Source of the DNA: Cylindrodendrum hubeiense
Lineage: Eukaryota > Ascomycota > Sordariomycetes > Hypocreales > Nectriaceae
Direction: 5' to 3'
Assembly (NCBI GenBank): GCA_014621425.1
Contig: JAANBB010000183.1
Location: 1-64,000 of the forward strand
DNA length: 64,000 nt
The position numbers were made by a program, and so were the translations under genes. This document shows positions 9,954 through 20,560 of this stretch, piece after piece. Numbering within the stretch: the first letter of the stretch is position 1; every line of letters starts with the position of its first letter. The notes beneath the pieces are model-generated. The model was given only the letters and a program-made list of their open reading frames with translations, had not been told where the DNA came from and searched no databases.

Positions 9954-11145
9954 ATGGAGTCTTTCATTGTCAAGACGCCGTGCTCCAGCGCCAACATCGG
10001 CCCGGGCTTCGATGTCATCGGCCTCGCTCTCTCCGTCTACCTCGAGCTGCACGTCACCATCGACCGCTCCAAGCCCAAGTCCGACCACCCGCTGAACTGC
10101 AGGCTCACCTACGAGGGCCAGGGCGAGGGCACCGCCGAGATCAGCCTCGATCCCCAGGTCAACCTCATCACCCGCGTCGCCCTCTACGTCCTCCGCTGCC
10201 ACGGCCAGCGTGATTTTCCCGTCGAGACCCATGTCCACATCAAGAACCCCATCCCCCTCGGCCGCGCCTCGGCAGCTCTGGTGCTGCCGTCGTAGCTGGT
10301 GTCGTCCTGGGCAAGGAGGTCGGTGGCCTCAAGGACCTCGACGTCGACCGGCTCTTCGACTATTGTCTCATGATTGGTGCGTGAAAATGCCGTCCGTGAG
10401 TCATCCCGAGAGGGAAACTAACACAGCTTGTAGAGAGACATCCCGACAATGTCGGAGCTGCTCTGTATGGTGGGTTTGTCGGAACTTACCTCAAGCCCCT
10501 GACCCCCGAGGACGTCGCCAGGACAGAGATTCCCCTTAGTGAGGTCCTTCCTGCGCCAGCCGGAGGCGAGGACACCGGCAAGACCCCCCCCGGACCCTCC
10601 CCATGGAATCGGTCACCACATCAAGTTCCCCTGGGCCAAGGAGATCAAGGCCGTGGCCATCATTCCCGACTTCCAGGTTCCCACCCACCGGGCCCGTGAG
10701 GTTCTCCCCGAGAAGTACCCTCGAGTTGATGTGGTGAGTCTCAGATTGCCAAGGCTTTGGGCTGGAACCTGACTCGGCTAACTCAACTACTCAGACATTC
10801 AACTTGCAGCGAATTGCCCTGCTGCCTGTTGCTCTCGGACAGTCGCCCCCTGACCCTGAACTCATCCACTTGGCCATGCAGGACAAGATCCACCAGCCGT
10901 ACCGACAGGTGCTCATCCCCGGTCTCACTGAGATCGTCGAGTCCATGTCGCCCAAGACCGAGCCCGGTTTCTTGGGTGTCTGCCTGTCTGGCGCTGGACC
11001 CACCATTCTGGCTCTCGCTACTCACAACTTTGAGGAGATTGCCAACAAGATTATCGCCAAGCTGAGGGAGCACAACGAAAACAAGAACCTCGAATGTGAG
11101 TGGAAGGTGCTTGAGCCCGCCGAGGGCACTCAGGTCAGCCGATGA
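9954..11145 (+). CDS. THR1: Homoserine kinase, frame broken by two indels
   Basis: Phosphorylates homoserine to O-phosphohomoserine in threonine synthesis (GHMP kinase family, cytosol). Three exons: 9954-10376, 10434-10733 and 10795-11145. The N-terminus [20 protein letters not shown] is the GHMP signature, and [16 protein letters not shown] near the C-terminus is the third GHMP motif. Two breaks disturb the frame. One base is missing near 10266 inside the ATP-binding loop (PLGR then GLGSSGAA in the next frame), which creates a stop at 10293. One extra C lies in the C8 run at 10583-10590. Exon phases close exactly (357 residues) if each indel is one base. Everything else is well conserved, so I favour base-calling or assembly error over a true null allele, since loss would make the fungus a threonine auxotroph. 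Confidence 0.85.
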
Positions 11146-11850
11146 ACCTGAGTTCACGACGATGTTGGGAGCAATGTCTTGACCGGGTACCGGGTATCGA
11201 AATGCCGGTCCTAAGCCGGAGTTGAGCAGTCGCAACAACACGTAGAATCCCACATGACCGGCAGGAGTTGCCATGTGGGGAACCACAGGACGGGCATATG
11301 GATCGGATATAAAGGTTTGAATAAACAACCCAAGGTCTCTGGGACTGGTATATGAAAAAGAAAGATCTAGGCTCTAGTCAGCATCTTCTCCTACATATAT
11401 CAGTTGAAGACACATTCCAGGGGTTTTCAAACCCAAATCAAATACTTAAATAACCCATCGCAAGTCCTTCTCCCAGCCAGTTAAATATGAGATGATGTCT
11501 TTGGGCCCATATCAAAGCGACATGGGAATTCCGAAGACCCACCAAGGCCCAATCAAGACCTTCCGGAATCTCCGTGGGTGGTGGTCTCTCCCGTAGCATT
11601 TGAGAGCTTTACGACTCTTAGTTACGACTCACTCACACGCTTTACCAGATTGCGTCAGTTGGGGTAGTAGTCCACCCGTTCGGAGTGTCGCTGCCAGCTA
11701 CCCCGAAGCCCCGAAGTTCGGCTTGCATCATCACGACATCTCATCCGTGCTTATACACGCAGTCGTAGTAACAAGCCCCAAACCCTCACACTCTCCAACT
11801 CTCGTTCCTCGCTGTTTTCGTGTCCTCCTTTCCTCCTCCTAACCAAGGCT
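11146..11850. other. Intergenic, 0.7 kb
   Basis: 3' flank of THR1, then pyrimidine-rich sequence (11760-11850) that resembles the former promoter and 5' UTR of the pseudogene that follows. Confidence 0.4.
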
Positions 11851-12366
11851 CCCCAGAACATCACCCATCATATCTACTCCTCCGCCTGCCGGTATGTGCG
11901 TGCCAGTGCCTACCTTCTTCGCTACCAAGACAGCCAAATAGAAGGAGGGTCTCAGCGACTATCCAATCATTGTGGGGACGGTGACAAGCAGTGTGGAGGA
12001 GACGGTGGAGCAGCTCAAGGATGCGCACAAGGCCGGTACCCAGTAGGGGTTGTGTCTTGTGCCGGGGTACAATGCCATTGTGACGACGCAGGACGGCATC
12101 ATCCGGTGGTTCACGGCCGTTGCTGACCAGAGCCCCATTCCCGTCATGATGTAAGAGCCCCGGACATATTATCCAATAGCCAGCCCACGCCCGCCGATGT
12201 GGCTGAGTGCCGCCTGTTGCAGTTCAAAGTTAACTCAATGAAAGAGATTGTGGTGCGGTATGGAACTCTCAGCTTCAAGGAAGCTATCGGCCGGCGGAGG
12301 GGCTTCAGTAATGTTGACGGGGAGGAATTACCGCTCTTTGGGGGGGGTTCCTGGTGGGGATGTTGA
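11851..12366 (+). pseudogene. Decayed 4-hydroxy-2-oxoglutarate aldolase / DHDPS-like gene
   Basis: Three pieces of a class I aldolase of the DapA/HOGA family survive. First, PPPAGMCVPVPTFFA (near 11880), the usual N-terminal strand. Second, from 11942, GLSDYPIIVGTVTSSVEETV and on to TQDGIIRWFTAVADQSPIPVM. Third, after a possible intron starting GTAAGA at 12151, a C-terminal-like segment (MKEIVVRYGTLSFKEAIGRRR) ending at TGA 12364. The ~60 residues that should link pieces one and two, and the Schiff-base lysine region between pieces two and three, are absent. TAG codons interrupt the frame at ~11939 and ~12044. I conclude this is a non-functional remnant with two internal deletions. The family call rests on motif order, not on a search. 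Confidence 0.6.
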
Positions 12367-12710
12367 ATGACCTAAATAGAAGCCGGTGCTCGACGCTGTC
12401 GAAGAAGTTGAAAGGGTGGTGTAATGGATGCGCAAAAGAGGGAAGAAATGAATCCATCCCAAACATAACAGCGAACTCCGCTCTCATAAAGACACGACTC
12501 TGTAACCTCGAACACAATATCTTGATTACTATTGCTACCGACTACTTATAAAAAGAGAAGATCTCGGCATTCATAATACCGAGCCGTTTGCAATTGCAAG
12601 ATGCAGGGTAGGTTGAGATGCCGGCGACAGGGTCTGGTAGTGTGGCCGCCCCACTCCATCACGTGCGAAGAAAATATACCTCATTATCACAGCCTTCTAC
12701 AACAAGAACC
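12367..12710. other. Intergenic upstream of tRNA-Ala
   Basis: No coding signal seen. Polymerase III promoters are internal to the tRNA, so no promoter is expected here. Confidence 0.4.
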
Positions 12711-12799
12711 GGGCGAATGGTTTAGTGGTATAATACTCCCTTAGCATAGTTCGTCTGAATATCTGGGAGTGGTCCAGGGTTCGATTCCCTGTTCGTCCA
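12711..12799 (+). tRNA. tRNA-Ala (anticodon AGC) with intron
   Basis: The acceptor stem GGGCGAA/TTCGTCC carries a G3-U70 wobble pair, the classic alanine identity element. The anticodon stem is CTCCC/GGGAG with anticodon AGC at 12743-12745. A 17-nt insert (12747-12763) sits one base after the anticodon, the standard site of eukaryotic tRNA introns. The T-arm is CAGGG-TTCGATT-CCCTG. A T5 run at 12835-12839 is a plausible Pol III terminator. The D-stem (GTTT with TAAT) is weak, so the isotype call is good but not certain. Confidence 0.85.
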
Positions 12800-13623
12800 A
12801 CATAGGTGGTTTGATTCCACTAATTATCCTTCTCTTTTTGCATTTTTTGCCAATGCCACCCATTTTGATATCTGCCACCAAGTCCTTCTCTTGCAAGACA
12901 TACAGGCCATTGCCTGTAATGGCATGATTTTTGCTTTTGTTGAGCTTCTCTTTCCCTGTGGTACGAGGATTTGTTGGTCTGCGTTCCGGAGCCGCCGGCC
13001 TGTGGCACGTCATTGGCGTACCAAGCTCCGGAAATCACCCAGAAGCAGCATCCAGCGCCGAGCTTAAATATCCACCCGACCTCGCACTCTCCGATCGGCC
13101 TTTGGCATCGCTGACACTCCCACCAGATGCGGTTTCCGCGCTGTAAGACCATGCCGTCCTGTGCGCCGCCGAGGCCCCAACAATTCGCTGCCTACAATAA
13201 CCTTCGGCTAGATTCCCATCGATAAGGCTGAGCCGAGGCTTGATAACGATAAGTTTTCGAGCCCGAATAGCACCGACCCGTGTCTGAACTGTGTCTCAAC
13301 CGTGATTGATGGAGCTGTCCCCTGAAGACATCAACGTCTCCATCCCCGGTCTCCCATTCCCACTCAGCGCCGACACACTACCCACATAATAAGTGAACTC
13401 TGCCGCCGGGACCTTACGTCATCTAGCCGCGTGGGGAGATATAAGTCTACCACCCCGGAAGGTCAATCAATACGGACCTCCACTCCCTCTTCTTCGGGGA
13501 AGCATTGCTGATCTTTATCTCCCGCGATCTTCACCTGGATAACGCAACCCTGGCGCTGACGACTAGATCGAGCACTGCACCGAAGCTGTAAAGTGAGAAT
13601 AGTCGCAGGAACTCCCATCCATC
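12800..13623. other. Intergenic / promoter region
   Basis: No gene supported. It includes the 3' flank of the tRNA and the pyrimidine-rich 5' region (13440-13560) of the thioesterase-like gene. Confidence 0.45.
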
Positions 13624-14730
13624 ATGGCGTCTGCGGCAAAGAAGCTGCCTGGGCTGTCGCTCGTGGTGCCCGTCTTTGCGCCCCTCGCAGTCGGCTCTTT
13701 GGGATATGCGGCTTGGCGCATCAACTGGGCCACCGTCATGCGTTCGTTCCTGACAGGTCCTGGTCGCACCTCGAGAATACTGCTGCTGCTGTTTATCCTG
13801 TTTAACTGGAAGAACATGCCGTTTGCGTGGACCGTAAGTACATGCCCTCGCGGCAGCTCTGACCGTTTCCTTCGAATCGCATAGCCGCTGACATGAAGCC
13901 AGTACCGCGTCTTCTACACCATTTTGTACCACTCGTACATCCGCAAGTCCCCGAAACATGGCCCAAATGCTCTCTTCAAGCCCATGATCACTCCCTCACA
14001 CGCCCCTCTCCTCGAGATCGACTACAACCTACACAAGTCCAACTCGACTTACTTCGCCGACCTCGACATATCGCGAACACACCTCGTCTCGTACCTTGGC
14101 CGTGCCTCCATGGCATCCCTATCACGCAACTCGCAGACCAAGGTCGTCCTGGACCCCAAGACGGGGGGCCCAATCAAGGGCCCGATCGGCATTATGCTTG
14201 GCGCTGTCGAGTGCAGCTTCAAGCGCGAGATTTCTGCCTACAAGGGATTCGAGATGTGGAGTCGCGTGCTCGCCTGGGATCGAAAGTGGCTTTACATTGT
14301 CACTCATTACCTCCCCAAGAATGCCGCCCGGCCGACTGAGTGGCTCGACCCCAGCTGCGCCAAGCTGCGCACACGCGGACCCAACGATGCTGCTGGTGGC
14401 TGGGAGAAGAAGATTTATGCCACGGCCATCAGCAAGTACGTCTTCAAGCTCGGCCGCTTCACTGTGCATCCGGCCTATGTACTCGGTGGCGAGTCAGGTC
14501 TGCTGCCAGAGCGTCCCGGTGGCTGGATGAGCGGCGAGGAGCAGCTGGGTGACCTGTCAGTGGACTTGTCGGACGTTGACCTGTCTGTCGAGGGCGAGTG
14601 GGATTGGCGTCGAGTTGAGGCGCAGCGACGCAAGGGTATGGAGTTGGCTTATAACTTCCATGAGCTGGAGAAGCTGCACGATGTCTTTGATGGCGGTAAC
14701 CACGGAGCCTTGGGCAAGTTTGGACCTTAA
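13624..14730 (+). CDS. THEM6-like thioesterase-superfamily protein
   Basis: Two exons (13624-13833 and 13903-14730), intron GTAAGT...CCAG, 345 residues. The N-terminal ~70 residues have two hydrophobic segments (LSLVVPVFAPLAVGSLGYAAW and ILLLLFILFNW) that should anchor it in a membrane. The body follows the layout of the THEM6/4HBT_2 hot-dog family (often called 'capsule polysaccharide biosynthesis protein' in fungi): LLEIDYNLHKSNSTYFADLDISRTHL is the usual substrate-pocket helix segment, followed by GIMLGAVECSFKREISAYKGFEMWSR. The role is inferred as an acyl-ester hydrolase or acyl-binding protein at an internal membrane; no substrate is known. Start and splice phases are clean. Confidence 0.8.
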
Positions 14731-15125
14731 CGAAACTAGACTAAGACATGGAAAAGAGATGAAGGAAGAAAATATCGAATGGCAAGAAGGCCGAAGGAAA
14801 AGATGGCGCTGACTTGGATAGATGGCGTTCAAGACGGAATTGGGGCATGGAAACCCCGTGGGTAACGTTGCGGAGAGTTGGCAAACCTCCGATGAGTTAG
14901 GTATGACATTTCACGTCGTAGACCTGCTTATGATGCATATAGAATTGAATATTAAGAATTGTACGTCATTTTGTCGTCTTGTGGTGAAAATTATAGCGCC
15001 CCCTTTTGCATACATGCCAACCCGACCTGCGAGAAACACCCAAATTATCCTGATATCCAACGCCTTGCGATGTAAACACTCATATCCCATTACTTTTGGC
15101 CCGCCAATCGTTGCAAATACGCTCA
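14731..15125. other. Intergenic between convergent genes
   Basis: 3' flanks only; nothing coding seen. Confidence 0.45.
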
Positions 15126-15685
15126 TTATAGTGCAGCAGCCGCGACTGCCATTGCTGCTGCCGCTCCGGCCCACGCTAGGTTCTGGGGGAGAAGAGCCGC
15201 CGCACCAGTCGATTTAGCTGCCTCGGCCGCGGTGGTAGTTTGGGAGGCAGTGAGGTTGGCGATTTGGGAGGCGCATAGCGTGGCGACGAGGTTGGCGGTG
15301 TCTTAACCACAAGTCAGTCGAAGCCAACAACATACAGGTTGAAAGATGAACAAGGGCGAGGCAAATGATGGAAATGGTGATGGAAATGGGACAGAGACAA
15401 AGATGAGAAATTTGTGCTGCACATACCGGATATTTCGTCGAGATCGCAGCCAGCCTTAACAAGACAGGGCGATGTGGTCTGGATGATGGCCTCGAGGTGG
15501 GTGCACTGGCAGTCGACGTCTGTACTCTCGCACCCGTGCTCTTTTACGCCGGCGGCGAGGCACTTGACGGCGCACTTGGGTAGGTTTGCCTGGAACTGCG
15601 CGAGTGCTGCGAGGTCCGTAGCGGCAGCCGTGGTGGCGACGAGGGCGGTTGTGGTGAAGAAGAGGAGCAGGCGATGGAGGATCAT
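15126..15685 (-). CDS. CFEM-domain, probably GPI-anchored surface protein
   Basis: Two exons (15685-15427 and 15301-15126) joined across a GTATGT...AAG intron give 144 residues. Residues 1-22 (MILHRLLLFFTTTALVATTAAA) are a signal peptide. The CFEM domain spans about residues 25-100 with exactly eight cysteines in the fungal pattern (KCAVKCLAAG, HGCESTDVDCQC, SPCLVKAGCD, ATLCAS). The aspartate in AGCDLDE is at the place used to bind haem iron in known CFEM proteins. A Ser/Thr/Ala tail and a hydrophobic Ala-rich C-terminus (WAGAAAAMAVAAAL) suggest a GPI signal. Family roles include haem capture and host-interaction effectors; which applies here cannot be told. Confidence 0.93.
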
Positions 15686-17914
15686 GATGGGATGCGGACT
15701 TGACGAGGGCCGGCTTGGGGGAAAGGAACTGAGTAGAGAGAGGGACGAGTAATGGCGATAGAGAAGGTTTGTTGGGACTGCCGCAACTCTGCAGACAATG
15801 TGAAACGAACTCGCAGTTGTTGGTTGTGGTACGGAGGGAGGGACAGCCGTGATGTTGGCGAGGTCGGCGCAACACAAGGTGAATCTGGTCAAGACAGCAC
15901 AAGGCCACAAGACGAGGGAACAGCAAGGCGCCGTCTTAATGAAGCAAAACTAGAGCAGAAGAAAAAAAAAGCGTCCGAGTCCTCCTCGTCCAAACGGCTG
16001 CCCGCCATACACGAACCCCGTTTCCCGCACCCTCATCTGGAGCATCCGTCCATCCACAGATCACAGCGCGGCCGTCACACCCTCAGCGCCCTATGACGGA
16101 GCCAGGGGGACTAAGAGCCAGGGAGACCAAGACAAACAAGTCCCGCCAACCAAGGTTCTTCCACGACGGCGCGGGCAGGGACTGCGCGCATTGCGTCCCG
16201 CTCAAGCCTCCAGCCCCAAGCGCAAATGCGAGGAGCGAGGAGCGCGAGAGAGGGCGGGCGAGCTGCGTGATGCTCCGTAGTTCAGTGTCAGTCCAAGCAC
16301 GCCGGCACCAACACGGCCAAGGGGACCCTGCCTCCACGTTGTGACGACGAAGCGCCCCCTGCGCCTAGACCCAGCTGCGCCGTGTCCCGGATGCTTTCGC
16401 AGCCTCGTTGGTCGTCGCAACTGGAGGCGTGTGCCACCCATTGGGACACGCGCAGAAGGGCAATTGCAATAGTTGGGTTAGTGTAGGGCACGCTGGGCCA
16501 GCGTGGGCGAGAAATGACCGCCTCGTCGGTGCAATTCGCCTGGCCGGGAGGGTGTGGCGTCGGACCGGGCTGCTGGGGCGCCGCTGAGAGCCAGTGGGCC
16601 GCTGCTGTCGGCTGCTGTAGGCTGGTCGCAGCGTGCATCGGCGCCAGGGGCGCGGCCTATGGGGCATCTGGGGTGCCTGGGGTGCCTGGGGCCAGCGAGC
16701 GAGCCTGTGAGGAGGTGGCACAGACGCTGGAGCGTCGAGACGGCGGACACGGGCTTCTGTCGACGTGGTTGGCTGCCCTATTTTGCCGGCTCCGTGATGG
16801 CTTCGTCGGGGTGCATGGGTAATTGGTTAATTGGTGGGGACGCGATGGGATAGGTAACTTTTCATTTTACCGACTCAGCAAGTCGCGTAATGACGGCGTG
16901 CTCGCGAGGTCATCATTGTGTCAACGCAGCAGCCAAGCAGCTCGACGCCGGCACGCGATGGGATCCTTGGCCACCTGCGTCTGCACTGTCGAGACGCATT
17001 GAACAGCCAAAAGTCAAAGCACTGGGAGGCCCGATGGCTTGTCCAATACACTGTCAAACTGGACAATCGCCACCCTTGGCCGACACGTTCACGCTTCTTC
17101 TCGCCTTCTGCATGCATCTCTCCTACCGTGCATCCACCGTGCACCCACTCCCCGCATCAGATCATGTCGTCGCGTTCCGGAAGCCCAACCCTACGACCAG
17201 CATCATCCGCCGCCCAATCCCCTCGGCCGCCCGCACACCCTCCCGGGCACCACCTCCATCGCAGCAGCCAAAAGCCCATCAGGTAACGGTGGATGTACCT
17301 CGGGGGCATCACCCGGATTCGATCGCGGGGAAGACGGACGAGGGGCGGTAGGGTCGAGCTTGCGTCGCCAAAAGGTCTTTGCGCCGCTCAACAACGTGGT
17401 GACGGTGGTGACAGTGGCGTAGAACTGCTACCTTAGCACCTTACCCATGCCGTCGCTCCGGATGTTCGCCTGACGACTCCGGACGACTCCGGATGGTTCC
17501 GGACGAAGACGAGACAGCCACAAGACGATGCCGAGACGGATCTCCGACCCTGGACGCGTGCCCAAGGCGGGCAGAGTAGCGAGATAAACCTGCATCAAGA
17601 TGCTTTCGACATCAAGACGCCTTCAGGATGAAAATGGAACCCTACCCACCGTATGTGGAAACACATGGGGATTTTCTCACTGGCGACGAGGGCGTCCCCA
17701 AGAACGAAGCCAGAACTACAGATGTACTACCAACCACCTGACACAGGGGCCCTTGTCAGACCTGAGGTGTACATAATACCATGTGCACCCGCTGTATGGA
17801 GTGCCATCTTGTGGCATCTTGTGACATTTCGTTAAGAATTCACTACCGAGTAAGCCACACCGTTCAACCACGCCGTTTCTAGTTTCGCACCCCCTGCCCT
17901 AATGTCATCGCAAC
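15686..17914. other. Gene-poor GC-rich stretch, 2.2 kb
   Basis: Open frames are plentiful because the DNA is GC-rich, but none has a recognisable domain or fungal splice structure. Small repeats are visible: GCATCTGGGGTGCCTGGGGTGCCTGGGG near 16665, and GACGACTCCG units near 17471-17500. A short protein-like frame at 17164-17284 (MSSRSGSPTLRPASSAAQSP) may be the broken 5' end of a gene. Confidence 0.4.
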
Positions 17915-19702
17915 CTATTCCCTGGCAACCCTGTCCACCATGTCGCCAACTAGGATTAAATCATATGGGGTATCTACATGAGTGGTCTTGATCATGGTCG
18001 CCCCTGGTGCCAGCACGCTTTCGGCAGCGATGAAGCTGACATTCGGTGACCTCAACACGACGTCCTGAAATTCAATTCTCCCATTTTGTACATTGTTGAA
18101 AAGCCTCACGCCGGGTACAGTGCTCCACTTCCGGAGTGAGAATGAGTTCCTGCTGATAGAGAGGTCGAGGATGAGATTGCTATTGTCGGTCGAGAAGGCT
18201 TTGCCGGTCTACCCGTCGTCGCCCTGGTTAGCACGCCAGGAGTCTGGCCATGACATCTGTCCGTTGGACGTGGCAAAGACCACCATACCTGTCTGAGGAC
18301 AACTTCCAACTCTCCTGCCCGTGTTAGGCCTGGGTGTGGTTCATCATCTAAAGTTGTGAAATCATTCCTCCACTCCACTTGGTAAGTTTGGCTGTAGCTG
18401 AAGGTCACCCTGTTGTCCTCGATATTCATCGTTGTCATGGCGTCATCCATGCGGGCCTTCACAGCCGACATGTTGCTTGTATACACTTCACTCTGGTCTT
18501 CCATGTTGACATTGGATTCGCCCTTGAGATAGAATCCATACCAGAATCCTCGCCCACCGTTCCCCCACGCGATGCTCTTTAGGGGACCTTCGCTGTAGAT
18601 TCCCTGGCACTGCTGCAACAGAGGCAGAAATACTTTCTCATGCAAGAGTCGATGCGAGAAGATGATGCTGGCGGAAGATCCCTCTGGGATGGGGCAAATG
18701 ACGGCGCCATCCACATCGGTGAAACTGGGTTTGATATCGCCCTCTGTAGCACCGCTGCCCTCAATCTTGATGTAGATGCACACCGCGTCGCCATTCGGGA
18801 CCAAGCGAAAATTCTTGGGCTTCAAAAACATTCCAAGTTCACCAGAAATGCCCCCCATAGGCCTCACAGGGGCCAGCTTGCAATGGATAGAAGAGACATT
18901 GGCTCTGTTATTAAACCACTGTTTGATGAGATCACTGGCATTGTTAAGGGGGTTGGATGCAACGCTTGCCCTCTCGGTTGCCGGCTCGACAATATCCTAA
19001 ATACGTTGGTATCAGTATCACAGGCGTATGTGTCACGGGGAGATTCTCATTTACTTACGACACTGTACTGGGCAACCGGGCTTGCGAAGTGAAGGATGAT
19101 GTGTGTATCTTCCGCGCTTGCCCTACCAAAGGCGATGATATTGTTATCCCACTAAGATGAGAGAACATGCATTAGCAGTGTGACTTTCAAGATAGACTTT
19201 TCGCCCGAAAGGGGCGGAAATGGTTGAATCATTCGCTCACCTTGGTACATATGTTAACCCGGTCCGCACCAACATCGCCAGTGACGCTCTCTACTGGGAC
19301 CGAGACCTTTAGATTATACAAATCCTTTGGAATGTCTTGTTGGCTCATGTCGTAAAGAATATGAGGGAAGGTATCGCTATCATAATTGATGTACGTCTCC
19401 GTCATGATGCTGCCGCTGATGGGTATGGTCAAAGAAGCAACGCAGCCTCCGGGTATGAGCGCGAAGCCGAGCAGTGGTGAGCTTAACTCCAGACGAAAGG
19501 AACGTCGGATTAAGTCGTCCTGGATTCTATCGTCTATGAGTTCGATGTCATTCACCTCGCTGTGCTTCTCCCAAGCTGTAGCTAGAAACTTGTTGAGGTG
19601 TTCGGTCTTGTAGGATACGAGCATGTCCTAATTCGCCGTTATGGAACGACCGTTCATTTCCTTCTGCAACTCAGATTTCGGCAGATAATGAGAATTCGCC
19701 AT
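17915..19702 (-). pseudogene. TULIP/P47-like gene with two internal TAG codons
   Basis: Three exons splice in phase: 19702-19241 (donor GTGAGC), 19151-19059 (donor GTAAGT) and 18996 onward. They encode ~385 residues, and the frame then changes between about 18360 and 18293 to one that runs to TAG 17915. That change may be an intron (CTAAC near 18328, AG at 18293-18294, weak donor) or an indel. Two TAG codons lie in frame, at 19628-19630 just before DMLVSYKTEHLNKF and at 18209-18211 after NQGDDG. The order of motifs (LVSYKTEHLNKFL, SLTIPISGS, later NGQMSWPDSW) resembles TULIP-fold P47-like proteins, which are lipid-binding and are found in bacteria and some fungi. This is pattern recognition only. 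P47 itself is an accessory protein, and nothing here implies toxicity. Either a pseudogene or a gene whose UAGs are recoded. Confidence 0.5.
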
Positions 19703-19719
19703 GTTGGGTCGCTATCGGT

Positions 19720-20560
19720 CTTTCGGTTGGGAAGTCGTTCAATGCTCCAAAGGGGAACCTGTAGATTGGATATCTTCTGGTACGGAAATGTTAAGAAGTA
19801 CAAGTCTGGGGCAGTCCAGACCCCCGCAGAAACAGCGACTAAGTCATGCCTTGATCTGGAGCTTCTCTTAAGAAGGTGGAACCCATATTTGATGTTGTGG
19901 AAGCTATTGCCCAGTTTCGTCAGGGACCAACGTAACAGTCCAGCATCACGTGCAGATCGATTCGAACGGCCAAGATTGAGGACATTGGAGTTGACACAGA
20001 GATTAAGAAGGAACCCATGGTTAAGAAGATATCGCTGCTGCAAACGGGAGCTGCCGGAACGTGTGTACCCGGAAACTCTGCGGCTCTTCAGAGAGTCTCT
20101 CTCGATGGCTTAGCACAATCTGTAATTCTATTTCCTCTCCCAGGTCGACAAGATCAAGGAAGCGCTGAGCGGCAAGCCCCCGATTGTACTCGACGCAGCA
20201 ACACCGTACCACCCACGTGTCAGGCTTCTTAAGCCAGGCGAGAAGACGGCTGAGAGATTCGACAAATAGCCGGAACTCTTCAGTAGCGAGGAAAAACACA
20301 CGATGAAGAACCAACTATAGCGCGCTGGATGAGAAACCCGGAGCTGAAGACTATCGTCAGGATCCCCGCGGCGAGTCGCCAGTCGGCGGTGGAGGAGCAC
20401 CCTTTCTACAGCAAGGAAAACTTCAGGCCGTACGTGGTGTGCGATTTGATCCAAGGGCGTCAAGACGAAGCTGGGGACTCTCCACATCATATTGACGCAC
20501 TTGAGAGAGAGTGCAATGATCAATATGAGCGAAAGATCGCAACGTATGCCCCAGAGTAGG
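19720..20560 (+). pseudogene. Relic of an unrecognised plus-strand gene
   Basis: Coding-like segments alternate with stops: from ~19860 SLKKVEPIFDVVEAIAQF; from ~20054 ELPERVYPETLRLFRESLSM; after a possible AG acceptor at ~20144, VDKIKEALSGKPPIVLDAAT and on to RLLKPGEKTAERFDK; and a final clean stretch 20329-20559 ending KIATYAPE. Stops of all three kinds (TAG, TAA, TGA) break the frame. I recognise no family. It lies next to, and divergent from, the damaged TULIP-like gene, so the two may have decayed together. Confidence 0.4.

Noticed and set aside
10783..11328. 181-codon minus-strand frame
   Set aside because: Antisense to THR1 exon 3, which has clear homoserine kinase motifs.
5845..19630. 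Genetic-code reassignment of TAG to Trp
   Set aside because: TAG is used as a normal terminator by the GT8 gene (29932-29934), so nuclear code change is not tenable; editing or mutation remain.
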